Origin: Liolophura sinensis
Lineage: Eukaryota > Mollusca > Polyplacophora > Chitonida > Chitonidae
NCBI RefSeq assembly: GCF_032854445.1
Contig: NC_088297.1
Coordinates: 1,776,639-1,840,638 of the forward strand
Length of the DNA: 64,000 bases
Direction of reading: 5' to 3'
Each line of letters opens with the position of its first letter. Position 1 is the first letter of the stretch. The notes under the pieces were generated by a model. The model was given only the letters and a program-made list of their open reading frames with translations. It was not told the DNA's origin and searched no databases. This document shows, piece after piece, positions 1 to 12,700 of this stretch. The translations under genes and the position numbers were made by a program.

Positions 1-452
1 CTATGTACATATCTATCACGTACATGGTATTTAACAACATCGATGGCGCTGGTTGCCCAGTGTAAGCGTCTATCTAGTATGTCATGTGTAACATCATAGA
101 TGGCGCCTCTTGTAGCATGAGATCTTTACATATTAACGGGAAAGACGTAATCGTCCGTTACTTTTGAATCATAATCTGATCGGTTGGTGTCTGTAACGCT
201 CGTCATTTTCAAACTGTATCTAATACCGCTTAACCTGGGGCTAGGGACCGTAAAGGTAGCAATGCTAATTACATCGGCATGATGCCTTTATGAACAGTTG
301 CAATTAAAGCGCGACTAAGATACATGTTTAGCTGTTATTTGACATGGAACTCATTCACGGACTACGAATTTGAACTTTGATATGGAATTCATGCCTGGAA
401 TATTCATTGTCTGCCCAGCATCATTGAAAACTGATGACCGCTTCTCTCTTGT
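1..452. other. non-coding, no gene recognised
   Basis: No convincing coding frame. The motif acatc.atggcgc recurs twice within the first 110 bases (near 36 and 90), which hints at a short degenerate repeat. Nothing else is supported. Confidence 0.5.
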
Positions 453-488
453 GTGTTACCGGCTTTATTTCTTATTTGTATAATTTCT

Positions 489-692
489 TACATACCTTTG
501 TCTTCGGGAGTTAGTGTTAAACGTTGTTGTGGAAATGGATCTTGCGATTATCGACTTGGAACGCCCTTTAAGGACTACGAATGGTATAGGAATGTCGGAC
601 TTGACGCTTATATCAAAAAGGTTTGGGAAGGTATGAGTTTTAATGATGAAAGTTTTAAAATTCTGTGCGAGAGGACACAAGGAGACAGGTAG
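489..692 (+). CDS. possible internal coding exon, Cys-containing product
   Basis: A pyrimidine-rich tract ending in AG (about 455-488) precedes an open stretch that stops at a plausible donor, GACAG followed by GTAGTG, near 691. The encoded piece begins with a CCGNGSC-like cluster and continues with mixed charged and aromatic residues. If read without splicing, the preceding codons are hydrophobic and could be a signal peptide, but no ATG lies at a suitable place. No family is recognised. It could be an exon of a gene to the left of the window or a chance frame next to a SINE. Confidence 0.25.
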   Translation, partial: YIPLSSGVSVKRCCGNGSCDYRLGTPFKDYEWYRNVGLDAYIKKVWEGMSFNDESFKILCERTQGDR

Positions 693-696
693 TGAT

Positions 697-908
697 GATT
701 TATTTATTTATTTATTTATTTGATTGGTGTTTTACGCCGTACTCAAGAATATTTCACCTATACGACGGCGGCCAGCATTATGGTGGGAGGAAACCGGGCA
801 GAGCCCGGGGGAAACCCACGACCATCCGCAGTTTGCCGGCAGACCTCCCACTTACGGCCGGAGAGGAAGCCAGCATGAGCTGGATTTGAACTCACAGCGA
901 CCGAGAGG
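697..908 (-). mobile_element. tRNA-derived SINE, 5'-truncated copy
   Basis: On the minus strand this is the family tail (gagtacggcgtaaaacaccaatc plus an AAATA-type simple tail) joined to the central body and part of the tRNA-like head including the B-box (gttcaaatcc). The distal head is replaced by unrelated sequence after about 905. Confidence 0.85.
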
Positions 909-1302
909 CAGTGATGACAACACTAGTGACGTCCCCTTGGCGTTGCTGAGCACCCTCCCAGGTGCCGGCATAGAAAGGTCCAGATCAACACGGTCAACCT
1001 ATGTCAAGATTCTTTTGCTTCTTATTTTTCACAAGCTGGGCCAGGTATGCACCAAAGCTTGTTGGCCACGAAATGTTTGTGGCTGAGCCACAGTGCTAAA
1101 CGTTAACAGTGTCGCTTATGGTACATTAATAGGGATCTGTGGCCACATATCTTCGTGCGAATAGGTTGCCGGAAGTGTGATCTCTGTACCTGCTCACGCG
1201 AAAGCTGCTCATCAAGGGCGGGAAACTTACGTTTTGGAAAAGTGATATATAGCATATTATCCAAATGTACATCTATGGTACGTATGAATATTGTAGCGAT
1301 TT

Positions 1303-1303
<1 letters not shown>

Positions 1304-1370
<67 letters not shown>
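1304..1370. repeat. (TA)n microsatellite
   Basis: Uninterrupted alternating TA dinucleotides of about 65 bp. The open frames across it (Ile-Tyr repeats) are artefacts of the repeat. Confidence 0.95.
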
Positions 1371-1665
1371 TCTTAACGATACAGATATCCCAGTTCCAAA
1401 TCACACCATTTACTACAGGGGAAAGCACAATATTGGTAGCGTGAAGCACCCAGTGTCGAACTCTGGAACAATATCTGTATACTGCTGGAGACGTTCGCTA
1501 CTATGGATTCTTTTAAATGTCCGCTTGGTCAGTCCGGGACATTCAGTAGTATGTTTGGGAAAACCACTAGTTAGCTCTGAACTGCGAATAACCAAGAAAA
1601 ATCCGATTTTTAAGGTTCAACAAACAGCAGCAACAGTTTTATTAAAATAGAGTGACAGGAGTATG

Positions 1666-1767
<102 letters not shown>

Positions 1768-4654
1768 AAAGTGCCAGTACTGTGTACAAGCACAACATCT
1801 GTACTTCAGATGGTTCAGATAACTGTGTTAGGGATATCTCAGGGAGGTATTAAACCTAGTGCTGCTGTGATAGTGGTATGTCCTACTGGTGTTATATAGA
1901 CAATATGTCAGCCATGTGTGGGGACATTATCAGTAAATAATACTTTCAGGTCTTCTCTGGGAGTAACAGTTCCAGAATTGGTCCAGTAATAACTTGGGAA
2001 AACGAGTTCCAAATTCTGGGACTCGGCGTCTCACTGTGCCGAAACTGGGAATCCCAGTCCCACTATTGCTCAGGGGCACTTATGCACAAATTCTCCCAGT
2101 ATAAATGTTTCAGCTCATACTTGGGAATTATAAAATTTTGGTCCAGAAAATCCCAGCTACAAAACTATTGAGATATACTGTCTCAATCATGGTTGGGGAT
2201 ATCAGTCTCACAGCCTGGGAAAGTCAGTCCACAGCCTGGGAACACTTGTGTTACAATTTGGAACTAGCAGTCCCACTGTCTCTAGGTATGCTCTAAAGCT
2301 GAAATCCCACTTCAGTGCTGACAAACTTATCTAGCTACCGCTTCACACTGCTTATATACATGTAAAAATACCTGCCTTAGAAAGCTAACTAGGTGGAAAT
2401 TTAGATGTTAACACGACGGTGGTCCGAGATCATCTGGGACTAAAAGTGGGAATTTGCCCAGTATTTATAGTCTACGCTCATAAATATTCACGAGTACCAA
2501 GGATGGTACTCAGAGCACTGATTGGCTAATACCAAAGTAACAACATCTGTGTATAGAAATACTATACATGTACATGCGTATCTAATGTCATGGCACATTT
2601 TTTTCTTTTTCTTAATAATGGAAAGATGAACAATAACTTGTAGGTAGAAAGGAGATGAGCCTGTGGAGTGAAACTATTTACTTTCGCAAATACAAGTTAA
2701 TGCCCCTTTGAAACTCTTCAATATGAGTTTAACACTAAAGGATGTCGTAAAGTAGACAACTTCGTCTAGCGGCAGTTCACCGTGAACGACGATCGTGCGC
2801 GGCGAAGCAACAACAACAACCACAAAATGATTTAGTGTCTTAAACTTGGTATAAAGGACGTTTTATGCCAAAATCATTCCACAGTCAGTGAGTACTAATG
2901 TTGTTTTTAATTGGAAAGATGCCGTACGTGGTTTGTTACAGCAAGAATATGTCCAAAAGTAATGGAAACTCTACTCGAAATTGTCACTTCAAAATATTAA
3001 CAATGGCGGATGTTTCGCCAAACTTAAGGTCGCTAAAAAAAAAAATGTTGTTCAGCAACCTAGCCAAACAATATCCGATCACCAAGCTTGGAGAGAAACT
3101 CCGTCAACATGTCAAATGTATTATACGTAAAATATGGTGTTCTAATTAAATCATCAAGTATTAAAATTCTTACGTTGGAAATGGACAGGGGTCCACGGAA
3201 ACTGTGTCCTTCAAAAGTTATATTAAGGCGCCAAAAACAACTTGCTCTCATGAGTCCACAAAATATCCTGTCTCTAATTGTTACAAAAAAATATATATAT
3301 TTCAAAATATTCCACAAAAATTCTAATTTAATTTAAGGATATCTCTAACCCATAAAAATTTACATTCTACAGGTAAAAACCTGTGTCTACGTTATGGACA
3401 AGGCAGAAAATTAACCCCTAACCTCCCATGCAATTATATGAAATTAATTACTGTCTCTAGCAAAATCGCCACAATTATAATTACAGTATAGCATAAATGC
3501 GTTTGCCATCGATAGACCTACATGTGGCTGTACATGCCCCAAATCACCATAGAAACTATTTTCGTTAATGCAATCATTACTTTCAGTCCCTCTAAAAAGA
3601 AATATATACTGACGAAGCATATGGAAGAGTAGCCATTTTTCTCATCGGACAACGACGGACCTGATAGAAAGCACCGTAGACTCGCATTTAAAAATATAAT
3701 ACAAAATATAATAAAATATAATACAGCTGCTAAAGCTGCTGATGTCGGGGTTCAAGTCGGAATTTTCGCCCTATCTGCATAACTTCGTGCCTTCGTGCTT
3801 TGCGGTATAAACGACTGAATTTAAAAAAAGTCCTTTCTTTCTAGCTAGCAGTACTTTGTGTGTGTCAAAAAAAAAGGTAGTGAATCGGCATTTGGACATT
3901 TTTGAAGGGCGAAAAATCCTGTGTGTGTGTGTTTTTTTTAACACAGGTAAACGATTATCAGTATTTTATACAGTAATTTTATAGGCCTTTTTACTCAGCA
4001 ATTTTCAGCATTACACCTGTGTCACGTAACTTGCAAATATGGAGGAAATTCAAGTTTTTCGCAATTTGATCGCAATTTGCGGTAAAAGTATGCACTGACG
4101 GACATAAATGAGACCGGATTTGTAATCAGGACGTCAAACTGTGCCAGGCGAAATGTTTAGAATAACAAAATTCAAAGCTGTTTTTTTATTTTTTTGGGGT
4201 CACATGGCATTTTTACCTGATAGCGAGCTTATATAAAGTTTAACCTACAACCTCCTCATAAACAGGCTAGCCACTTCTAGGCTTTGTGTAACTGCAGTCT
4301 CAGTTTGCAAAACGTAAGTTTACCAATGTTTCACAAATGTCTGATGAGCCAATTTCTCAAAAAATTCTCCACAATTTTAGTGAGAATAATTATAGTCTGA
4401 GCAGACACAATAAATTAAAATTGTCCACATAGTATAAATAAAGAAAAAAAATGTTTTGCCATCAGCAGATTTAAATTTTCGGGGTGGGGGGTGGGGTGTG
4501 TTTGTAAGCATATTTCTTGCTGCCTCTTTGTTTAATAAGTGGAATCGTGTAGACATTCAAAATCTAGACTTTGGATCAAACGTTTTTAGTGACACTGATT
4601 ACAAATGTAAAATTCATGTGTTGTAAGTCTGTGACAAGCTCCTTTGCAAATGGC

Positions 4655-4815
4655 ATTATTTATTTACTTATTTATTCATTTCGTTAGTATTTTATGCCGT
4701 TTTAATTTTTTTAACTCAAAAACATTTCACTCATACGGTGGTGGGAGGAAAACGGGCAGAGCCGAGGGGGGAACCACGACCATACGCAGGTTGTTGGAAG
4801 AACTTTCCATGATTC
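4655..4815 (-). mobile_element. SINE fragment, diverged
   Basis: Minus-strand AAATA-type tail, then a body with cat-acgg-ggtgggaggaaaacgggcagagcc. It is more diverged than most copies and lacks the tRNA-like head. Confidence 0.7.
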
Positions 4816-5724
4816 CTCCAAATGGTAGGCCCAGTTACAAAGCCCGGTCGCCTAACATGAGGGACATGTGTTAATGTAATGCATGTTTCTAACACGTTTT
4901 ATGTTGCAATCAACCACAGTTAGTAATTTGGTGTAATTCCCTCGGGGAAATCTCTAACATTTTGGACTGAACACAGTGTGCACTTCGGGGCCCAGCTGTT
5001 CGAAAACGTATAGGCTAATTCTGGGACTAAGCTATCTTTAGAATATTTAAATTTTAGCCAAATTCAGCAGTCAATGAAGTTTTCCAAAGTCAAAGTATAA
5101 CACCAGCAGTCTTAATTCATATCTAATATTGTAGTAAATACTTTTTAGGCTGGGTACAATACTTTATACTTGGCTTAAAGTGAAACCTGGTAAAAATAGT
5201 CTTAAACCAGGTTTGAACAGCAGGGCCCAGAAGGATTTTCACAGCAATTATTGTAAAATGCCGTATTAAATAACTTGTATGTCTCAATAAACTGTCACAT
5301 GTGCTAACGATCTCATTTCAATAAATATGCAAATAGATATATGTGTAGAGAACTTTATTTACGTGGATTTCAATCAATGGATAAATAATTCACCTGTCAC
5401 CGGTTTGATTGACATGTACAGTAAATATATTTCATATTTGTCTTCTTGAACCTTGGTATTTCATTGTTCCAGAGTAGTAAAGAAAAACATGTGATATAAA
5501 ATAAATACAATTTGAAGGCACTTTTACATTATCTCCGAGTTACAATGCTCCATGTATAAATGATTGCGGGCATAGCTATCGTGAACAATGTCTATGTTTT
5601 AGGTAAGGGGTGACTTCAAACAGTAGAATCTGTTCAAATCATTCGTGTGTCCATCTCACTCGTGAATAGGAGTTCTTGTCAAAAACTTAGTATGTAGTCT
5701 ATGCTATTTCAGGGTATAGATTTG
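4816..5724. other. non-coding, nothing recognised
   Basis: AT-rich sequence with no coding frame, array or recognisable transposon segment. Confidence 0.4.
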
Positions 5725-5727
5725 TGT

Positions 5728-5875
5728 GATTGGTGTGTTTTCGCCGAACTCTAAAATATTCCACTTGTACGATGGCAGCCAGTAATATGGTCGGACGAAA
5801 CCCGGTAGAGCCCGGGGGAAACCCACGATCATCCGCAGATTGTCAACAGACCTTTCCCACATCAGGGTATAGAAA
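5728..5875 (-). mobile_element. SINE fragment
   Basis: Carries the tail and central body words of the family on the minus strand (gattggtgt, tacgatggcagccag, agagcccgggggaaacccacg). The head is absent. Confidence 0.75.
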
Positions 5876-6297
5876 ACGTTCGTCCACAAGTCACATGGAC
5901 ACTATGTCAAGCAGTGTCCCAGCACATAATAGCGTCCATCAGCGTGTGCCTGAAGCACATAACCTTTGTATTGCATGCATGGCATCAGATTACGCCTGTT
6001 CAAATTGGTACATATCCAAAAGATATTGGATTTTAGTAATGCCTGATATCAGAACTCAGTGTACTGCACAGCCAAAAATATATCGTTTGTCCAATACATT
6101 TTATTTGTCTTTCTTTTCAGCGATCACCAAGGTTGAACAAACAAATATTTAGAAAATCTTTATCCAGATATGGTGGCTTTCACGTGAATTCATGATAGCT
6201 GAGTGCATAAACATATGCACTGTTACTGGATCAACGACCTCAGTTCAATTACATGCTCACGAAATCGGAGCCCAATATGACGTGCAAACCGCTGTTA

Positions 6298-6704
6298 TTA
6301 CATTCCGTAAGAAAATCCTGAATTTTTAAAAAACCTCTCGTTCACTTCATGCATCTTCATTCGGGCGTTACCGTTGGTGCCGGAAACGCTGGAAACGCCG
6401 GAGTCGTCGCTGAGGAACGCCTTATTCAAAAACCCCTCGGCCTCACTATTAGCATGATGAAATCCCAAGCTTGTGCCCTTGGAACCATGTTGGAAGCCGT
6501 GTTTCTCGCTATGGTGCTGATTCTTACCATCCTTCTCTGTGGTCCTACTTTTTGTTTCGGTGCCGACACGAGCGAGGCTATGGTTTGCCACATTCTCTTT
6601 CTGTTGCCGTGTTTTTTGAGGCCTTCCGTTTTCGGTGTAGCCTCTGTTAAGCTGGCCTGTCCATACATACCCCGGCTGCCAGTTACGATCTGTATATCCG
6701 GCCA
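6298..6704 (-). CDS. metalloprotease final exon: cytoplasmic tail
   Basis: A strong acceptor (GGGTTCAG) at 6705 opens two overlapping frames. The frame in phase with the previous exon runs to TGA at 6426. The other runs to 6298 and is hydrophilic and Ser/Asn/Gly-rich (DSGVSSVSGTNGNARMK), which looks more like a real tail but would need a one-nucleotide phase change, for example from an undetected small exon between 7.6 and 6.7 kb. Confidence 0.6.
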
Positions 6705-9700
6705 CTGAACCCAGAGGAGTAATTTCAACATATCCAGTTTCCTTTGATAAAGAGAGAACATAAGATAATAAAAGACATTTAAAAATATTAAGGAAAAAAA
6801 AACAGGTAATATTTCCGTCCTAAGATCAAGTATCAGTTTTAAGCCTCCAACAGAGGGTGAATATGGTGATATGATCGAAATAATACAGCAACTGACATCA
6901 AACCTCAATGAGATATTCGTAGTGGGAAGGTATGTCATCAAACTGCGGATGGTCGTGGGTTTCCCCCCGGGCTCTGGCCGGTTTCCTCCCATCATAATGC
7001 TGCCCGCCGTCGTATAAGTTAAATATTCTTGAGTACGGCATAAAACACCAATCAACTAAATAAAATAAATAAATCAATTAGATATTCAAACAAAGAACCC
7101 ATTAATTTAAAATGTACAGTTGGGAAACCAATTTCGCGTCAACTGACGTTTAACGCCAGGCTTAGGAGGTTTTCGCCTCTGTGACAGCGGCCAGGTTTAT
7201 GGGTGAAAGAAGCAGTCGCCATCTGTCCAGTACATAAACCTGGCTGAATTTCTGACTTAAAGCGGCATCCGAAACACCGGGATCTCGATTCGAACACTTG
7301 ACCTCATTGGTTTTAAGGGCTTGACAGTCGCTGCAAGCACGTGCTGTGCGCAAGTGCCCTAGCTATAGTCTTGAAAAATTCGCAAGCCAAAAGACTGATC
7401 CATACTAAACAGCAGTACGGGTCATAAGACACGCTGTTCAAAGACAATACCCTAATGTAAACCTCAGTTCTTTAGACCGTCTTGATTGATTTATTTATTT
7501 ATTTGATTGGTGTTTTACGCCTTACTCAAGAATATTGACAACTACGGCCAGCGTTATGATGGAAGGAAACCTGACAGAGCCCGGGGAAACCCGCGATAGA
7601 CCTTCCCACACATACCTACTGGATAAACATGTTCCTAATTGCTTGACATTAATTATTACCGAAGTTTCATCCATTGGATCCTTAGGTTGCCTTCGGCATT
7701 TCAATAGACAACAGACAAGAGACGGGGCTAGGACGAGCAACCCAAATCCTGCCGACATCCCCGCTAGGATACCAGCCCATTCTGTGGGAAGACAAAATAA
7801 AGCAAAATACAAACAAAGTTCGCACCAGCTCTCTAAAAACATGCTATGTAAAAAGAAGTAAACGCGGTTTTCGCAGATTAAAGAACATTATTTGTTACTG
7901 AAATAGGATTTTCAGATCAGGGTGTCATTTTATTTGGAATATTGTTTATTGGCGCACAACTAAACACCGTCAAGTTACCGCCAATATGCTGCCATATTAG
8001 TTCAAATTTAGTCGAAAATGATTGTTTATGTACACGGCAACCATCTCACAAGGTTCAGATAGCCACAACACGGGCGAAATCTGTGCCTGACTAATTTGTT
8101 TCTGGATTTTTCTTGCCAAAAATTTAACGCGATTAAATTACTGGATAAATTAATGGATTAAGTTATTGGATAAAGATTATCTGTTGTGGTTACTCGTGCA
8201 GGGGTAATGTTTGAGGAATTTTTGTTGCAGATAACATAAAATCCTTTAATGAAAAATGTTGCCAGTGCGCAATGGGTTTTAGGGTGTCAACACACCGTTG
8301 TATTGTAAGTTCCGGTTATTTGGCAAGTTACTCTTGAATAGAACCTTTACGGAAGGAATTTTTTTCAAGTCAGGCATGCAATCACAGCCATAGAGTGTGG
8401 TATATATCAGAAGGTTTCGTCAAAGCGAAGAAACGATCAAAGTGAAGAGTGGTTTTGTTCGGAGAACTAACCCACTGACTGATGAGTGTCTGCTCACGCC
8501 ATGCTACAGCATTTTTCTTCGCATGACTGCGATAACGTTTATACCTGGGGAGTAAACCGACATGGTCAAGGTACGAGTCAAACCAACGGGCTTAGAGCTG
8601 TAGTACAAACATCTTTAAGGGCCTATTTTATAACTCATAACGTTCCATCAAACATAGTTACTAGGATAGCATATGCTTCTGCAATATCTTGTCAGGGAAA
8701 TTACGCCAGGCGCAAATCACTACCACTTTGTGAGTCTCAGATCACTGTTTTCAAATTGGCCGTAACGTTACGCCTGCCTATTAACCGTGACGTCGCACAC
8801 ACACTGACGGTAAGCGCCTCCTTGGCATTTGCGACTAGCCTAATGTTACGACCACTATGAAGAGCAGACCCCTGAGAGAGGGTAGAAGTACGTTATGTGT
8901 ACAGTGGCACACGATATTTAAGCATTAATTAAACTCATTAACCATTAACGAATTTACTGGGCAAATGACATAGCATGCTCAAAATGCACTTTTAATCGGT
9001 AATTTCATTGTTTCAGCATAATCCTCAACTGTAGCGAGTGAAATATATTATTTGCATATTACCTTCCCACACAGATGTAGGTGGCGCCGGATCAGTTGTG
9101 TTCACGCCCGTGTTGACCGTGATGTTCATACCAGTGGTGACTTCGTCTGTTGTCATGGTAACTGTGACTGTGTCGTTACGTACTCTGTATGAAGTTGGCT
9201 TTATCGATGTGGTTGTAGGGATCGTTTGCGTTGTACCTGGTTCACGTGGTTTACTTGTATGCACAGTAGATGTACTCGGTGGTTCAGTTGTTGTTGCAAT
9301 TCCTATTGTAGTTGTTTCTTCATCTGTTGAAGTCGAACGGGAGTTTGTAGCTGTTGTTGGTACAATGGACTTGATTGTTGATGGTGTGCTGGCTGATTTA
9401 TCTGTACCTGCTACTGATGGTGGAGTTGTGCCAGTTGTACTTGCAGGCACTGTCGTCGCAGGTTGAGTTGCACTTGTTGTAGATGTTAGCAAGGTCGTCA
9501 CTGGTTCAGTTGTACTTGTTGAAGTTGTAGGCCCGGACATCTCTGGTGGAGTTGTGCCAGTTGTACTTGTAGGCACTGTCATCGCAGGTTGAGTTGCACT
9601 TGTTGTAGTTGTAGGCACGGTCGTCGCTGGTGGAATTGTTCTTGTTGTAGTTGTATGCACGGTCGTCGCTGGTGGAATTGTTCTTGTTGTAGTTGTATGC

Positions 9701-12700
9701 ACGGTCGTCGCTAGTGGAGTTGTACTTGTTGTATATGTAGTTGTAGGCACGGCCGTCGCTGGTGGAGTTGTACTTGTTGTAGTTGCAGGCACGGTCGTAG
9801 CTGGTGGAGTTGTACTTGTTGCAGTTGTAGGCATGGTGGTCGCTGGTGGAGTTGCACTTGTTGTAGTTGTAGGCACGGTCGTCGCTAGTGGAGTTGTACT
9901 TGTTGTAGTTGTAGTTGTAGGCACGGCCGTCGCTGGTGGAGTTGTACTTGTTGTAGCTGTTGGCACGGTCGTAGCTGGTGGAGTTGTACTTGTTGCAGTT
10001 GTAGGCATGGTGGTCGCCGGTGGAGTTGCACTTGATGTAGTTGTAGGCACGGTCGTCGCTAGTGGAGTTGTACTTGTTGTAGTTGCAGTTGTAGGCACGG
10101 TCGTCGCTGGTGGAGTTGTACTTGTAGTTGTAGGCACGGTCGTCGCTGGTGGAATTGTACTTGTTGTAGGTGTAGGCACGGTCGTCGCTAGTGGAGTTGT
10201 ACTTGTTGTAGTTGTAGTTGTAGGCACGGTCGTCGCTGGTGGAGTTGTACTTGTAGTTGTAGGCACGGTCGTCGCTTGATGGGTTAAACACGATAAACAC
10301 GCGTTTTGTTTTTTATCGGTTTAGTATACAAAAAAAACACTATGACGCACTACATTTTTTTATTATCGGTTATGTATACAAAAAAATACGCGATGACGCA
10401 CTACGTTTTTGTTTTATCTGTTAAGTACACAAAAAGGTAAATAAGATCAGAAATTTTTCTAAATACTAACACCAACGCATAGCACAACGCATATATTACT
10501 TTGTTTAGTGGACAAAAAAAACTTACCGGGTATGTTGGTTACGAAGTTGTAACATGTTTCGCAGCACAGATTAGCAATTTGGTTGTTGTAACAGCTTGCT
10601 GCTGTAATGCCAGCACAGTTCGAGGCTCTGTCACCGTATTCACAGTCAGCTACCAAGATGAACAGTGAGAACCAGTCAGACTGCAGTCATTTGTTCATTT
10701 ATTATTATTTCAATCATTTCAAAGTAATTGCTTCAGTTTATTTTCTTGCGCCACTGTCAACATAGTCAGCCGGTGTACCTAATCACCATGACACAGTGTA
10801 TGTTCCCGGGTAATAACATGGTGATAATACAATTAAAGACGTACGGTGTGGTTAGTATAGCCAAAACAGCAACGACAGTATGATAGTTGACAAATGGTCA
10901 AACGTAGCCCGTTAAATGCAGCCACAGTATAGAGGTTAAGGCCAGAACAGCGACGACAGTGTGACAGCTGGCAAATTTCAAACATAGCCTGTGAAATACG
11001 GCTACAACATAGGGAGTAAAGCCACATCAGCGACGACAGTGTGACAGCGGGGAAATGATCACAGGTAACCCGTGAATACGTCACAGCAAAGAGAGGAAAG
11101 CCACAACAGCGACGACAGTGTGACAGCTGGCCAATGGTCAAACGTAGCCTGTGAAATACGGCTACAACATAGGGAGTAAAGTCACAACAGCGACGACAGT
11201 ATGACAGCTGGCAAATGATCACACTTAACACGTGAATACGTCACAGCATAGAGAGGAAAGCCACAACAACGACGACAGTATGACAGCTGGCAAATGGTCA
11301 AACGTAGCCTGTGAAATACGGCTACAACATAGGGAGTAAAGCCACATCAGCGACGACAGTGTGACAGCGGGGGAAATGATCACACTTAACCCGTGAATAT
11401 GTCACAGCATAGAGAGGAAAGCCACAACAGCGACAACAGTATGACAGCTGGCAAATGGTCAAATGTAGCCTGTGAAATACGGCTACAACATAGGGAGTAA
11501 AGCCACAACAGCGACGACAGTGTGACAGCGGGGGAAATGGTCACACGTAACCCGTGAATACGTCACATCATAGAGAGGAAAGCCACAACAGCGACAACAG
11601 TATGACAGCTGGCAAATGGTCAAATGTAGCCTGTGAAATACGCCTAAAACATAGGGAGTAAAGCCACATCAGCGACGACAGTGTGACAGCGGGGGAATGA
11701 TCACACTTAACCCGTGAATACGTCACAGCATAGAGAGGAAAGCCACAACAACGACGACAATATGATAGCTGACAATTGGTCAAACGTAGCCTGTGAAATA
11801 CGGCTACAACATAGGGAGTAAAGCCACAACAGCGACGACAGTGTGACAGCGGGGGAAATGGTCACACTTAACCCGTGAATACGTCACAGCATAGAGAGGA
11901 AAGCCACAACAGCGACAACAGTATGACAGCTGGCAAATGGTCAAATGTAGCCTGTGAAATACGCCTAAAACATAGGGAGTAAAGCCACATCAGCGACGAC
12001 AGTGTGACAGCGGGGGAATGATCACACTTAACCCGTGAATACGTCACAGCATAGAGAGGAAAGCCACAACAACGACGACAGTGTGACAGCTGGCCAATGG
12101 TCAAATGTAATTTTATTTATTCATTTGATTGGTGTTTAAAACGGCGCGTGAGAAGTTTTCACTCAGGAGAAAAAGATCTGGATTTCCGATGAACGCAAGC
12201 GAAGTATATCACCAACCATTATCAGTCACATTACAAATTTCCTGACATAAAACCGAAACAGAAATGGAGACAGCTAAATTCGACCACACGACATCAGTAT
12301 TCACAGGCCTGATAATGGTCGGTGTGGCATTGATTTATTTTGCGATCTCGGTGCAATATGCAGACAACACACGCACACAAACACGCACACACGCACACAC
12401 GCACTCTCCACCTCATCCACCTCATCCACTCACATGAATCAAAATGATGCTATGTTTTATGTGTATCCACACGCCACTAACATTATCTCAAACTGAACAT
12501 CATTAACGTGGCCGAAGGAGTTAGCACGCCAGCACGGCGCAGTGAACCGTGAGCCTCTCAATGCGGTCGCTGTGAGTTCAAGTCCAGCTCATGCTGGCTT
12601 TCTCTCAAGCCGTACATTGAAAGGTCTGTCAGCAACTTGCACGGTTTCCTCCCACAATAAAGCTAACCGCCGTCGTGTAAGTGAAATGTTCTTGAGTACG

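Noticed and set aside
8486-8860. 124-codon plus-strand open frame
   Set aside because: Composition looks random, no domain or splice context, and it lies in an intron of the minus-strand gene.
9038-9466. Plus-strand Val-rich frame opposite the mucin exon
   Set aside because: It is the complement of the Thr/Pro minisatellite and carries no signature of its own.
10833-12104. Antisense Cys-rich frames (CRRCCGF repeats) in the satellite
   Set aside because: They are translations of the 160-bp repeat, broken between units and without splice sites.
10840-12106. CRISPR-like regular array
   Set aside because: Eukaryotic context, no unique spacers between identical repeats; the whole 160-bp unit repeats as a satellite.
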